The notes beneath the pieces are model-generated. The model worked only from the letters and a program-made list of their open reading frames with translations. It ran no database searches and was not told the origin of the DNA. This document shows, in pieces, positions 47,247 through 59,784 of a stretch of DNA of 64,000 nt (positions within the stretch are counted from its first letter, which is position 1; the number at the start of each line of letters is the position of its first letter). A program made the translations under genes and the position numbers. This DNA is from Triglochin maritima (lineage: Eukaryota > Streptophyta > Magnoliopsida > Alismatales > Juncaginaceae): positions 46,204,201 to 46,268,200 of the forward strand of contig OY821774.1 in NCBI GenBank assembly GCA_963682175.1, given 5' to 3'.

Positions 47247-47947
47247 TATATATATATATATATAATCCTTTAAAATATCACTACAAATTCCAATCCCCAA
47301 TCTAAAATTCTTACACCGCTCGTTGCCACGTGTTATGTCTCTTGGAGCAATCATTTACAACGCAGGAAAAGAGTTCGGGTGGGATGAGGATTGAGGAGCT
47401 GACATGGAGACGTGTTGGAGCCATTTGATGGGGAATATTTTAGTGTTAGAGAGAGAAGACCTAGAGAGAGAGAGAGAGAGTAGGGTGGGTGTGTGTGAAA
47501 AGATGCATGTTGAGGAATCTGTTGGACTTTAGTCGGTTAGCGAAGTATGAACGCACAACGTTGAGGCATCTTTGGTTTGTGGTGGCCGTCCATACTTCAC
47601 CCTTCTTCCTGTTTTTTCTTCCTATATAGTCGGTGCACGCATATATAACTTTATTTTTAATTTTTGCATTTTTTGTATTTTATTTGATAAAACACATTTA
47701 AGTTTTAGTTTGAAGAAAATTTAAACTATTTTGTAGCTATTGACGTTCGAATTTGTAACATTTGATTGAGTACGTTCATCATGTAATTAATTGAACTATC
47801 TAAACTTTTACTGAGATGGTAGTTATTGATAGTCGTATTCTTGTACTTTTTAGCATGAGTATACAGTAAGATCTCTTGTATATGATAAAGGTAGAAAAGT
47901 TCAAATTCACGTTTTTTGTAATTTTGACTCAAGATAGCCAATATTAT
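47247..47947. other. Spacer with GA tract
   Basis: It begins with a (TA)n run after the LINE tail and holds a GA microsatellite at 47463-47480. No gene is recognised. Confidence 0.45.
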
Positions 47948-50174
47948 TGTAACATCCCGAAACAGCGGAAATTTAAAAATTTATAATCAAGACACAAGAA
48001 CTCAATAATCAAAGACGGGACTGTTACTTCTCATAAAACAAATAGCGGTGCACCAAAATTACATCAGCGTTTGTCAGAATGATACATGATTACTACAAAA
48101 CGACAAAAGAAGATAAAACGTAATCATGCCGACCTCAGCGGTCCGAGAAGAGGATCCAACTCCAAAATGCGCGTGCCCGCCGATCACCACCCAACTGGAC
48201 CTACTGCGGTCCTGAAAATATATAACAACGATGCCTGAGTTTCCAGAAGGAAACCCCGTATGCCAACTCACCTATAAGCATGCATTACACAAATGAACCT
48301 ATCATACTAGTAGCATGTCATGACATCGACAGAATGGAAAACAGTTCCCCCGAAGGGTAAAACAGGACATCAGTCCGACAGTCAACATCGAGTCTCCCGA
48401 GGAGACCTACTACAGGCACATGTAGCCTTACAGCACGCGACATCGCACCCCCCACACGCAGCTACACTACTTAAGGATTCGGCAGGGAGCCTCTGTCACG
48501 CCTGCGCGCCGATAGAATACAGATCTGCAAATCTCTGTGGTCAGAGCCACTGGGACCAACGGGGCCGTCGCCCGGAAGGTATAACAACAACATCTCGATA
48601 GGTGCCCAGTCGAGGAATCAACATAGCCGGAACAGCCTCGGCCCAACAATCATCATCGCCGACACAACCTCGGCGGCATCACCGGCACAACATCAGTGGT
48701 CCATCACAACGTCCGGCACAACATCGGACGGGTCCAGACCGAAGTCTGCCAGGTCATCAGGCTCTACGAGCCGCAAACACCAACCGCGCCGCTATAAAAG
48801 CAGGGCAGCGACCTCCGTAGCCCGAAGGCCGGTAGTCACCCCACCCAACGCCAGTTGCGTGCCCGCACAAACATCAACATTGGGATCCGCGATCCCTCAG
48901 GCCTGCTATACTACAATGAGTCAAATCAATCCATCAAATGAGTCACGGTCCATACCTGGAGGTGACGCGTCCCGAACACCCACACTCTTCCCAACGGCGG
49001 TCCCTGGGCAGGCACGCGGAACGCGCCTACCGTCACCTCCCGGCTCACGCACAAGGCGAGGACACGGGTTTCCGTGGACAAAGTTGACATTCAAAAAGGC
49101 AACCAGGAATTCTGTCCTGGGCACGAACGGTCGACCGGAAGAGGTGATTCGGTCGACCGGTTCCAGAAAGGAATCGGTCGACCGTACGCCTAACACGGTC
49201 TACCGCTGCGCTCAAAACACAATCCCCAACGGTCTACCGAAGGTCTAAAACCGGTCGACCGAACGAGGTCAAAATCCGGAGTCTGGTCAACATCAAATTC
49301 AAATCTATCGGTCGACCGACTCAGGTCCCGGTCGACCGAAAACTAACAGCACATCTTTTACATTAATTAAATCCATCGGTCGACCGACTCAGGGGTCCCG
49401 GTCGACCGAAAACTAACATGGCATTTCTACATCAATTTAAACTATCGGTCGACCGACTCAGGGTCTCGGTCGACCGATAACAGTTAGGGTCAACCTATTA
49501 TTCTACGTCATATAACGGTCGACCGAAATAAAACCAACGTCCGAACAACATGCACAGTAAACCAATAAACTTAAGTTCCGGTTGACCGAACCCAAGGACA
49601 CGATCGACCGAAACACGACAGACAGACCAAAATACATGCATTCGGTCGACCGCCCGAAGGGTCCGGTCGACCGTTGGTCGTCTTCAACCTCGCGCCAGCC
49701 GAGGTTTTCCATGAAAACAACGCCGGAGAGGTCTCCGACCTCCCCGTCCGACCAACACAACCCTCCCACAAGGGTTAGGAACCACAAAACCACACTAATG
49801 AGTCGACATACCTTTCATCCGTGTGAAGTCGACGGTGCCGGAGCTCCTACGCCTCGCCTCCGGTAGACCTCGATCACGCGTCGTGCCTCTCCCGCACGAG
49901 CACCTTCCTCGCCCGACGCCTCCGCAACTGCTCCACCAACACGCGCACCAGCAAGGAAAGGAAGGGATGAGGGAAAGGAAGGAGAAGAAAAGAAGAAAGG
50001 GAAAGGGTTGCTTGGGTTATAAACCCGAAACTGCTACAGTACCCGCACCCCCTCACCATCACCTACACCTCCTACTCTCCTCCAACCCATGCAAACCACT
50101 GTGCACGTGCCTCTTCCCCATGCAAACCCTCCACTAAGCCAAGATTAACCCTAAACCGGGTTAGAGTTCTAACA
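47948..50174 (-). mobile_element. LTR of a Ty3/gypsy element (about 2.2 kb)
   Basis: On the minus strand it begins TGTTAG and ends GTTACA, giving TG...CA ends. Its upstream neighbour on that strand is the end of a gypsy pol frame followed by agttgggtggat, as expected just before a 3' LTR. Only one LTR is in the window. It contains repeated GGTCGACC palindromes and ccggcacaacatcgg-like units (48630-48730). The frames inside are not genes. Confidence 0.75.
49128..49673. repeat. Dispersed palindrome array, CGGTCGACCG, inside the LTR
   Basis: Thirteen exact GGTCGACCG sites and four one-base variants (two GGTCTACCG, one GGTTGACCG, one GATCGACCG) lie within 546 bases. Often they form pairs such as tcggtcgaccgactcagg then ccggtcgaccgaaaacta, repeated about every 65 bases. 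Confidence 0.95.
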
Positions 50175-50462
50175 ATCCACCCAACTTAAAAGGATTTCGT
50201 CCCGAAATCAAAACAACTACTCACCGAAAAGCTCTGGATAGTGCCTTCTGACTTCCTCCTCGATCTCCCATGTGGCCTCTCGCTCACTGTGATGCTGCCA
50301 CCTGACCTTCACCATCGGAATGGTCCTCCTCCTGAGCTGATGATCCATGCGATCGACTATCTCGACTGGTCTCTCCTCGAGCGACAAGTCCTGCTGAATC
50401 TCTGGCACTGCTATCTCAATTACGTGCGACGGATCTGCCACATACTTCCTCAACATCGATAA
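50175..50462 (-). pseudogene. Ty3/gypsy polyprotein, C-terminal fragment (chromodomain-type end)
   Basis: The minus-strand frame 50217-50456 contains VIEIAVPEIQQDLSLEERPV, VDRMDHQLRRR, VKVRWQHHS and EATWEIEEEVRRHYPELF, then a stop. This is the chromo-like end of plant gypsy integrase regions. Sequence to the right does not continue the polyprotein, so the element is truncated here and only its tail and 3' LTR remain. Confidence 0.85.
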
Positions 50463-53400
50463 TGTGACTTTAAGATGGCTGAACTTGAAGTTACTAGTTC
50501 TAGCAGATCATGTCATACGATCTTACGTTTACGGACTATTTTTTCTGGCCAAGTTATATTTGCACATTGCAACAATTTTATTTATTTATCCTCTTATAAT
50601 GTCCTTAATTCATTTACCCAGATAAGAAAGCAGACTTGAAAAAGCCACATCAATAATGTTACTTGATTTCTCCTCTATTCTACATTCACAAACTCTAATT
50701 ACTCATCTTCCTCAATTGTGATTAGGTATACTCTATTTCGTCGTCCAGTCGTCCAAGTTAATTATGATGAGGTTAGTTAATTAAGTTCCAACAATGTCCC
50801 ATACTTTTTGAGTATCTTGACCTTTTACTTTAAATCACCCTATCTAATAGCTGTGATGGTGCTTACTAAACATTATAAATGATCGAAACTACAATTTGGA
50901 AATCATTATTAAATTTATAGGATTACAAGTTCAAAAATCATTTTCCAACGCAACTATATATATGTGTGTGTGTGTGTTGGCCATTCATATACGTTTCTTG
51001 AAATTCACTTCTTTTGAATTTTTCTCTAGAATATTCAAACAAAAGTAAAGTAACTTGAAAGAAATATCCAAGCAATTAATATATACGTATTTCTTTTAAC
51101 AATAACAGAAAATATAAAAAATATGGCTTTGGAGGTCAATCATATGCAGATTCTAGTTCATTAAGCGTTATTCAAACGTATTGTCAATTTCATGTAGTTT
51201 TAGCCAGCTTAACGATCAAGATCATATGAAAATATAATTTGTATTCGTGAATTATTGGAATTTGTCCAATTGTATACGAATTATTAGGAACGTATAAATT
51301 GAAATTATCCAATGCCGTTCCAAACAATGACAACGCGCTTTTAGGTGGATAAGCAATCTTTGGACTCCACATGAAAGCAACTTATTATTAGTGATTAAAC
51401 ATAGCTAAGTTGGAGGAAAGGTAAGGAAGAGGAGGTTGCAATGTGAATGCACCCGTGAAAGGAATCTCTACAAAGCATCTACGACAACAGACAACCATCT
51501 GAAAACAATCATTGCTTCCTTTCCAAAGATTTGAAGGGTTCCAATTTTGTAGCTTAAGTTCAGGTATAAGATATAATAATCACTTGTTTTCACCTAATAA
51601 ATTGTGTCCATTATATTGGAAATATATGATAAGAGGTTGGGATGGCTTAGGTGGATAACAAGTATTTTAATGATGTTAGTGAAAATGACAAACCACTATA
51701 TAGACCTTGAAATTTTTGCCAAAGTAGTTTTGAGTTGAGTGAGTCAAACTGCGGATAAAACCAAACAGAACAAAACTTAGCCTTTTAAGCTCAATAAAAC
51801 GTTATAAAATTGGAGATAAGATGGAAATTGAGCTGAATTTTCCTCAACCACAATACTGGATGAGTCCATGCAAGTCACTTTCTTTTATTGATATACTCAA
51901 CAAATACTACGGATGCAAAGTTTAAAAGTAATGTCCACAAAACAATCTATTAATCTTTTTACCTTCTTCGTGTGTGTGTATATATTAAATTCGTCTAGTT
52001 TTCCTCTATATTTGGTCAGATAAAGATCACTAAATTAAAGACCTATCTAATTCAGGTTACTTTTGGAACAATAGGTGAACCATTTTTTTGAAGGAATATA
52101 GATTAAATTTCATCAAAACATGAAAATTACAAGCGAATTTTGCTAGACGGAGGGCAAATTTATCGAATATGTCATGGGGGAAACTCAAGTCTATTATGTG
52201 TTGGCATTCCTAATTTCCTATCAGAAAATGTTAAAAACGTCATAGTTACCTTTAGGTTATTTGACAAAAGAATATTATATCTTTATTCAATAATTGATTT
52301 GTAATTTAAAATGATTTTGATGATCCAAGTGCGATTTTAAGGGAGTCACGGTAGTGTTTCCAATATTTGTTGTTTCTGAGTTCTGAATAAGGAACAGAGC
52401 TTATATAACTGTACAAATCACCATGAAGTGCTTGTCCTGTCTTTGTCATAGTTTTGTCAACCATGCAGCTGTTTCCTTACTATGCATGTGATGTGTTCTA
52501 TATTCCTTTCAAACATGCACTCACTGAACTTTGTTTAGATGTCAAACGAATATTTATATGAGTTGACCTTGGAATTAGTTAGAGATGATTTTGTCTTGTT
52601 CAATCAAGAAACGAAAATCTAGTATTCATGATTGTTTCCCTATATAATAATACAACATCCACTCGGGTGCACTTGAGTACATGATAGAGATTTTGGATAT
52701 ATTTTGTTTCTGATCTAGTACATGCAGAGACTTTTCTAAATATTTGCAGTTATCTGTAATATTTGAATTATCTTGTGTCTATGATTCCATTCCCAAGCAC
52801 AACTATGTGCCTTATGCTACAAGGTATAACACAAGATGTTAGTAGGTGAAGCAAGATTGAAATCAAGCGGTATATTTTTCCAGAGAGACCTACTTCCTTA
52901 AAATATGTTGACAAGAATTTATTTTGTTAATTAAATTGAAATTCAAACTATAAATGTAAAATCTAAATTGTACATCTTAATTTCTAACTCAAGTTATCCA
53001 TGCATATGAAAGTCATAATACTTGTGATTGATACTTTTTTTTATTTTTCTGGATAGTCATAATATTTAGGGGTCAATTAGTATAAGATACCAAAAGGAAA
53101 AAAAAAATATTGAAAAAAAATACATAGGATCCAAAATTCAAAAGAAAAAAAAAGAACAAACACGAAGCTCAACTAAAGTTATTTCTAAGAAACTGGGATT
53201 GTAATAAATGTAATGTGTTACCTATATTCCGTCTCTTGATCTCGCTTATGAAAAACACAACCAATTGTTATGATTTTTGAAATGAATGAATTACTTGAGT
53301 CATAGATCAAAACCTATAATTTGGACTCTCTGGCTAGATGTTGCATTTCAACTTATCAACAAATGTGCTAACCCCCCATTTTCACATCTTAAGAGTCAGC

Positions 53401-53709
53401 AGCAAGACATTATCAGCAAAACTTGTTTGAAGGCTACACTCTGCTCTGGCCTCCAGTCCTTGAGAAAATGGAAGAGAAGAAAGTTGGAAACCGAACAAGA
53501 TTTAAGTGTTATAAGATTAATCTTTTAACTTCTACTAAATCAGTGTTTAGCTTGCAAACCATAAAAGACTCACCTAAATTTCTGTTGACGCACTGTATAA
53601 AACATAAATAAACCTACATTACCATTACACTTGGTATAAACTTTATGCACGATTCGCTAGTGAGATACACTAACATTCAAGATCTTGAGCCTCTGCTAAG
53701 CTCCACTCA
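50463..53709. other. Intergenic spacer, nothing recognised
   Basis: About 3.2 kb of AT-rich DNA. A short (TG)n run lies at about 50963-50976. Frames present are short and unlike known proteins. The right end may hold the 3' UTR of ARP9. Confidence 0.5.
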
Positions 53710-56700
53710 CTAAGACGAGATGAAAGCAAATGGTAGAGCCTGGACAAAATACGATTCCCTGTACTTGCTGTTATCACCAACGTGAATGCCATTCTTCAGC
53801 CAGTCTTCTCGGTGAATCCACATATCCCGACCAAAATCAAGAATGCAATGATCTGTCGTGAAATAAGAACTCGGCATTAGATATTGTGCAGTACACTGAA
53901 AGGGCACCACCTTGGAAGGAATCCATACAAGAAGTAAATTGTCTTTCAAAGACATTATTAAATAAATAGGTTTTAGCCTCAGTATTTTAACACTAAGTAG
54001 GCAAGCAGAGGATCCCGGAACAACTAAATGAAACATAGAACCTCTCCTTTTGCTAGCTTCCTTTTGTAATTTAACAGACACATGATTCATTACAAAACAA
54101 ATTGACCAACACAAATCTTATGATTTCTATAACTAAAAATAAACAACTTATGATATAAAGTGCTTGTACATATGCCTGTTAAGTAACGACTAACAAGTCA
54201 AGAAAGAATATTTATTGATGTTGCTGCAGATCCACCTCTTCATGCTAACCAACTCAATATATAGCTAACCACAAAATTGCATAGATATATGTACGTCTAA
54301 ACACATGAGGTGTAGATATACGTCTAAACTGCAGGTCAACCAGCCATAAGGTGTAGGTAGATATATGTCTAAACGGATAACAATGGTCTTATCAAGCAGA
54401 AGATGAATTCTCACAAAGCATCAGCAAAGTTATCAGACTTCATGAAAGGGAAAAAGAAGGTATTCTTACCACTCCACCTTTCCATGAGACGTACAAGGGG
54501 TCATTTCTTGGTTGCAAGACCTGGTTAGCAATAAAAACACGAAACACGAGATATTCGTTTTTATGTCACTACATTGATGAGGACTAAAAACAGTTCAAGA
54601 TATACATCAAAACCACAATCATGAATGTCCCAAATTATGTCAATCTAGTTCCAGTTGAGCTTCCCCAATTTAGATTTGAAGGGAAACTTATATTACAAAT
54701 TTTACGCATCATGCCATCAACACACAAATTGCCAGAATCCTACAACCACCAGCATCTTGTTTGACTACGAATATTTATCATTCACTTTTCTATAGGTGTT
54801 CAGACCTACAAGGACAAGTAAAAACATGACGTTTAAAGAAAGCACATGTGAATGAATTCCCAGATGCAAGAGAATGCGAGAGGAGAGTGGGCATGAATTT
54901 TAAAATACTATTGAAATCTTTGATGTGACGCATGTTTGGTTTTACTTCAATAGAATTCAAGATTTCCAGGGAAATCATGCACTATGGGAGCTGGAAAAAA
55001 ACACTCTTTAAGGATTATGTCTTTATGCAATTAATAAAATACATATTTGCGCTTCACAACATCTCATCCATGTGTTATTGTAAGATATGTCATTTCATGG
55101 AACTAAATGAACTCAGGAAAAGATTCAATTGCAAAGACAACATAAGCATTTTACATATAGCAAAGATTAAAGATAAGTAAATCCTATGTAGTAATACGTC
55201 ATATCAGGTGTTTGCGCTGTGTCTTCGAAGTTAAGTACTTGAAACAGATGTTAGTTATATGTGCAAGAAGTTTTTCACTTGTCAATTTGTGTCTTTACCT
55301 CCACAGTGTCAACTGCTTCCTTTAAAGGGATGGCTTGCAACACCCTGAAAAAAATGCTATCAATATCAACACTTCAGGAAGAAAAGATCTGAATAAATTT
55401 CCATAGATTTTAGGAATGCAAATTAATTGGTGGGAGAATGATGAGAAGCTTTGTATGTTCAAGTGCAAAAAATGTAGAAAGAGAATAAATCTAATAAAAT
55501 TCACATGCTTCACAGTTCGAGAGACTAAGACATGATGTTCTTCTCAGTTTATGGGCTATTTGTCTAATAAAAAACACTGATATGTAGGCCAATTAATTAT
55601 CAACCTTTGCTCAAGCTCTATTGCTTGCTGAAGACTTGGTTTGACTCGTGAACTGGGCACCAGCAAGAAATCCCATTCAGCGATTTTCACGAGATGGGAA
55701 CTCGATCGTTAGCTTTAATTTGCTAGAGACATGTAAAATACATATATGTATTTATTTTGTATACTATATTGTGGGAACTTTGTGTAGAGGGTATCCTTCG
55801 TAAAATAACCTCCATTACCATCACAAAGACAACTGATGGTGCGACAAAAAATTCTCTGTTTGTTGGAATTGCTTTCCATGTATTTCTGTGCAACTAACAC
55901 AGAAAGAAGTGTAGCATGAAAATAACTAAGATAATATGCAGTTACCTTTCTTCAGTAGCTGCAATGAGACCAGAAGTCAATGCAACTCCACCAACCTGAA
56001 ATTTTAAGGGAAAATGAGAAAACTTTGGACGGAACTTGGCTGCAAATACTGTTCTATACTATAATCACTAGATGTATGCTGCAAAATAACTTTCTCTGGA
56101 GATCTATTCTTCCTGCAGGAACATAAAATACCAAATCAGGCTTACAAGTTCGCTGCTGTGGGATTTCAAAGAATTCAAGGGACATTAATATACCTGTTGA
56201 GAGAATGCTACTGCAAATAGCATCAGCAATGCCACTCTTGGCCTCTCTTTTCTGTCTAGTTGGGAAAACTGGATAGTTGTCCCACGAATTTAGACCACTA
56301 GCACCGAAAAACATGCCATCTGAATTGTCAGTCCTCCACGTATCATCAAACATATCTTCATAATCATGAAACCTGAGTAGGTATAGTAGCAGAAAATGAT
56401 AACACTAGATCAGATATACATGAAATAGTAAAACCAATATTTTAATATCATATTGAGCATTTTTTAACTAACCACGGAAGTGGTGGAGCAGGATACTCTT
56501 CCGGAACTAGAAGCATTAGATAGAAAAGACCCATAGGTGGGACCTATCAATCAAATTCATTAGCTACCAATCAGACGCTTGTATGCTACTAAGAAACAAT
56601 GCAATTTGAGATGTTGCCTTTCATAGATCTGAGAGCTCAGGATAGAGTAATATCTGTAAGTGTGGACTCCTAATATTTAACAAAACTAATCGATTTGAAA

Positions 56701-58349
56701 GAAAAAAATGTAACCATGTTATTGCACTCAATATGTTCTCAACGAATATTTCTTTTCATGGAGAATCACAGCAGAATCTTCTGGTTGAAATGGAAAACAA
56801 TCAATGCTTCGCTGGTAACCTCAAAAAGAACAAGCACGACCCTAACACCTTAACGTGCAACTCTGGTGCAGGTGTGCAGCAATTCATGATGAGGAATTAT
56901 TCCATAACATTATTATTATTAAATGCCTGACTTTGAGCTAGAGTCTACCAAGTCAGAATTGTAATAGTTTGCTTATGGTTACACACAATATGAAAAACAC
57001 AAAACAGGCCTGCTCTTTTTTTGGTCAAATAAAAGGACAACGTGCTAGCAACGGGCATTCACTCTTAGCAATAAGCGTGTGTTAAAAACATAGTGAGAGA
57101 TAAAAAATAGAAGATTGTATTGTAGTTAAACTTACATTCAGTGCAGCTAGTCATGACTTATGAGAACCCACAGGCATTCCTTCTTCGTAAGAGTTAATTA
57201 TAGCCACAACACCAAATTCCCCTTCCTTCAGAAGACAAGATGATTATGAAGCAGCAACAATGCTTCATGACATAATTAAATTGGTGGGAATGAGAAAATT
57301 CATTATTAGGACCAAGAAAAGTCATTTTTCCTTAATTAATAAAACATGATGGTTGTGATCACAAGTGCTGGACAACTAAGAATTAGGAATAACTTAAATG
57401 ACTACGAAAAGTAATGACGATAGCACTAGGAAAAATCTTTTTTCTCATTTGAAAAACATGGATGGTTGTGATTAAAAGTGTAGGACAATTAAGGGTTAGG
57501 ACTTTCTGTAAGGACTGCGAAATATAATGAAAATTGCTAGTTCTTTACACTGCACTGTATAACTAGTATAGATTATTCACCATGAGGTACTCTTTTAAAT
57601 GATCTGTATCTGAAACTCCAATTCAATGATAAGTTGCTTACAAAGTTACATTCTAATCATATGAAACGACAACTGCACAATTATATGATTACTTAAGTCT
57701 AAAGCTAGATTGACCATGATGGTTATATGATATATGGCTTAAGACTGACACTTGACAGCAAAGTAGACGAAGCCAAGCCTGCCATTCTGACTTTGCTATT
57801 GCCCTATGTTTAAAATTTGGCTTATAACTCTTTGTCTTGTAATACCTTGTTATATCATGATATGGAATTGAGGAAGAAACCCTGTTGACTTAAAATGCTG
57901 GGACATCAGCATATGCCGGTAGAATAGGCAACAATTTAAGATGGGCAATACGTAGTTTTCATACATACGGTGTATTGAAAATGAAACCAATAAATATTCC
58001 CTGATGTACTCCAACCCATGTCTAAACCGGAAGCAGATAAAGAAATGATGATAAATAACTCTTTAAATATAAACTGAAAGAAAAAAGTAATTGGGGGTAG
58101 TGCTACTGTTGAAAGAAAAAATAATTAAATGGAGAAGAACTAACTCGGATCTGACAATAAGATTCCTTTATCTTATTCAGCATTAATAGGTCCACAGGTT
58201 TTCTGATTGGGTCTGTATTAATATTCGGCCAAGTGTGATGATTTTCTTGAATCCATAAAAGACATCTTGATATATCCTGCAAGGAAAGTAAGATGAGATG
58301 TTAGAATAATGATATGGGACAAAAGAATGCTATCAAAATCTAACCCAAG

Positions 58350-58470
58350 GATTAAAAGGCAGCTAGGCAGTCACGGGGTGGGGAAAACAGCACTTGGGTG
58401 CCTAGGCTGCCATAAATCATTAGGCACCCATGGGCCACTAGGCGCATAGGAGCGCCTTTTCATTCACTGA
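58350..58470. repeat. Foldback remnant in an ARP9 intron
   Basis: attaaaaggcagctaggc on the left is an imperfect inverse of aggagcgccttttcatt on the right. Internal tgcctaggc and cactaggcgc motifs resemble the hAT MITE palindromes at 35487. No clear target duplication is seen. Confidence 0.45.
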
Positions 58471-59396
58471 TCTAACCCAAAAGCAAGTTCAAAGGTCATA
58501 TATGGATGATTTTGCATGGGTGATGGATTCGTGAAAATATTGAAAGCATGCAGGTACTAATTGCATAAATCATAAAACAGCACAGGAATATAAAAAGCAA
58601 AAAAAAAAGTACAAGCACCAACAATAATATCTTACATATCCACCAAAAGGCAAAGTTATCGTTGTAGAAGGTAAAGCAACACCATCCTGCATAGTTGAAT
58701 CACCAGTCATATACACATGTAACTTTGGAAAAATACTACTGCTTAAATTTATATAATTTTATCTCGAAGTAATCATTATTTAGGGATTTGAATTTATTGA
58801 TTGAAGCAGAACCCACAAACATACTTAAGCCTCACTCGATTCACTATTCATGTTTAAGTGAACTGAGAGAACTGGAGGCAGGGTTAACAACGTCACTTCC
58901 AGCGAGGGTATCTAGGCCGAGAGGCTGAAGGAAAATAATTAATCAGGTATGATGTAATGGTTAAAACTTGACCAGTTGCAATGGTCCTGGGATCACGGTT
59001 ATTGGTTCAACTGAGTAAAAGATGTTCAAACATGAGTTGAGCTGTTATTATTTCACATTTTGATGTTGACCATAACTTAACCTAGTTCACAGTTGGTTCT
59101 GATGAGACTAGAATCATCCAAAAGATGGTTGTTCCTTAAAGCGTGATGGGTGGTCTGTCGCCCATCAAAATCCTTTGTAACCCTCCTACCAGTAATCTAT
59201 TTGGAGGAACTGTCTTCGTTTGGGATGAGAAGCAATTCTCCGTTGGTAACAAATCCCTTGCTCAAGCATAAAAAAGAAGTTGGATTATGTAGAGTTGTCA
59301 AAATACAAAGGCGAGAACGTAACTTCAAATGAATAATTTGATTCAATTTTTCAAACTTGTGCATCTCTTCATTTGTGCAAAATATGAGCTTTGCAG

Positions 59397-59784
59397 ATAT
59401 GAGGACGTTGGGGTGGGTGCGTGAGGACATCCAGGAGAGGATTGGTGTAGCCCCGAATAAGTAATAACTCAGTAAGCACATGCGACACTGATTGAGATGG
59501 TTCGAACATGTCCAAATGGAGGCACTAGTGAGATTGGGAAAGTTGAGGCACAAGAAAGGTGTGAAAAGAGGTAGAGGAATACCAAGATTGATTTGGGAAA
59601 TTGCAATTAAGAGAGACCTAAAAGATTGGACACTCCCAAGGAGTTGGTTTTGTATAGGAGTGTGTGGAAGAAAACAATACACGTGTTGGAACCGAGATTC
59701 TTGATGAGTTTCATTTCTAACCTACCCCAAACTAGTTTTTGGGATTAAAGGCGTTTTTGTTGTTGTAATAGTAGTAATAGTAGT
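59397..59784 (+). mobile_element. RTE LINE 3' fragment in an ARP9 intron
   Basis: VREDIQERIGVAP, then RWFEHVQMEALVRLGK, RPRLIW-like GIPRLIWEIAIKRDLKDW and a tail cctaccccaaactagtttt...gttgttgtaa followed by (TAG)n. It matches the last third of the element at 46120 and is 5'-truncated. It is inserted opposite to ARP9 transcription. Confidence 0.8.

Noticed and set aside
48320..49250. Several frames of 70-130 codons in the LTR region
   Set aside because: They lie inside the gypsy LTR, consist of repeat-rich sequence and match nothing known.
58940..59010. tRNA-like box B resemblance (ggtcctgggatcacgg)
   Set aside because: No cloverleaf could be formed. At most it is a diverged SINE head.
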